Source of the DNA: Bacteroidia bacterium
Lineage (GTDB): Bacteria; Bacteroidota; Bacteroidia; Bacteroidales; Azobacteroidaceae
Reading direction: 5' to 3'
DNA: 23,481 nucleotides
Assembly (NCBI GenBank): GCA_026000155.1
Contig: BNYG01000032.1
Span: 1-23,481 of the forward strand
Shown here: positions 23,369 to 23,481 of the stretch, piece after piece
Layout of the letters: each line of letters opens with the position of its first letter
Numbering within the stretch: position 1 is the stretch's first letter
Program-made: the position numbers and the translations under genes
The notes under the pieces: model-generated
Told to the model about the DNA's origin: nothing
Seen by the model: the letters and a program-made list of their open reading frames with translations, nothing else
Database searches by the model: none

Positions 23369-23481
23369 TTAAAATTCGAGCAATTTATCCCGGTATTCGG
23401 TATTAAGTAGAGCTTTCATTCTTTTTCGATTAAGACTGACATTAACAGATTTATCTTTTCCAAGCAAAGCAAGCGCAACTT
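23369..23481 (-). CDS. 3' end of an unidentified protein, partial
   Basis: A minus-strand frame enters from the right edge and ends with TAA at 23371-23369. It encodes at least 36 residues ending LNRKRMKALLNTEYRDKLLEF. It is basic and helical-looking. The start lies outside the window and I cannot name the family. The regulator promoter follows its stop by about 55 bases. Confidence 0.5.
   Translation of the reverse strand, partial: VALALLGKDKSVNVSLNRKRMKALLNTEYRDKLLEF

Noticed and set aside
1..23481. A second VR elsewhere in the window.
   Set aside because: I looked for the conserved blocks YWSSTE and YVRCVRRL on both strands and saw only TR and the one VR. Further VRs elsewhere in the genome remain possible.

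Overview
The window looks like chromosomal DNA of a Bacteroidales member (phylum Bacteroidota). The evidence is a SusC/SusD pair with accessory lipoproteins, two proteins with type IX secretion (T9SS) C-terminal sorting domains, tandem DUF3857/transglutaminase proteins, and promoters of the Bacteroidota type (-7 TAnnTTTG, about 20 bases after a T-rich or TTTG -33 element). I cannot fix the genus. No rRNA, tRNA or CRISPR array was seen.

The most interesting locus is a complete diversity-generating retroelement (DGR) on the minus strand, 633-4097. In transcription order it holds: a secreted target protein whose last 43 residues are the variable repeat VR (3213-3342); two hairpins just past its stop codon; a small MutS-like accessory protein; an Avd-type four-helix-bundle accessory; a structured non-coding leader and the adenine-rich template repeat TR (1912-2047); and a DGR-class reverse transcriptase with the diagnostic IGNLTSQ motif. 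TR and VR align over 130 bases with 23 mismatches, and 21 of these fall on template adenines. TR also carries two extra AAC codons. Three copies of a palindromic repeat (REP-like) are inserted in frame in two genes of this operon.

To the left, 1-510, is a minus-strand HipB-like antitoxin and the start of a split HipA toxin, with an 11-base direct repeat on both sides of the promoter. To the right of the DGR is an IS3-family insertion sequence (4635-6165) with a -1 frameshift site, inverted ends and a possible 3-bp target duplication. Next comes a 281-base foldback structure with 92-base arms (6184-6464).

From 6491 to 13328 (minus strand) lie two cell-envelope units. One is two DUF3857/transglutaminase-like proteins, the second with two of three catalytic residues replaced. 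The other is a cation diffusion facilitator coupled to a discoidin/CotH/T9SS-sorted surface protein.

From 13443 to 22712 (plus strand) a strong promoter drives SusC, SusD, a HExxH lipoprotein peptidase, a DUF4302 lipoprotein and a T9SS-sorted protein with a BACON-like domain. This is probably an outer-membrane capture and import system for an unknown, probably non-glycan, substrate. A REP-derived hairpin ends the operon. It is followed by a convergent OmpR-type DNA-binding protein with a shortened receiver and by the 3' end of one more minus-strand gene.
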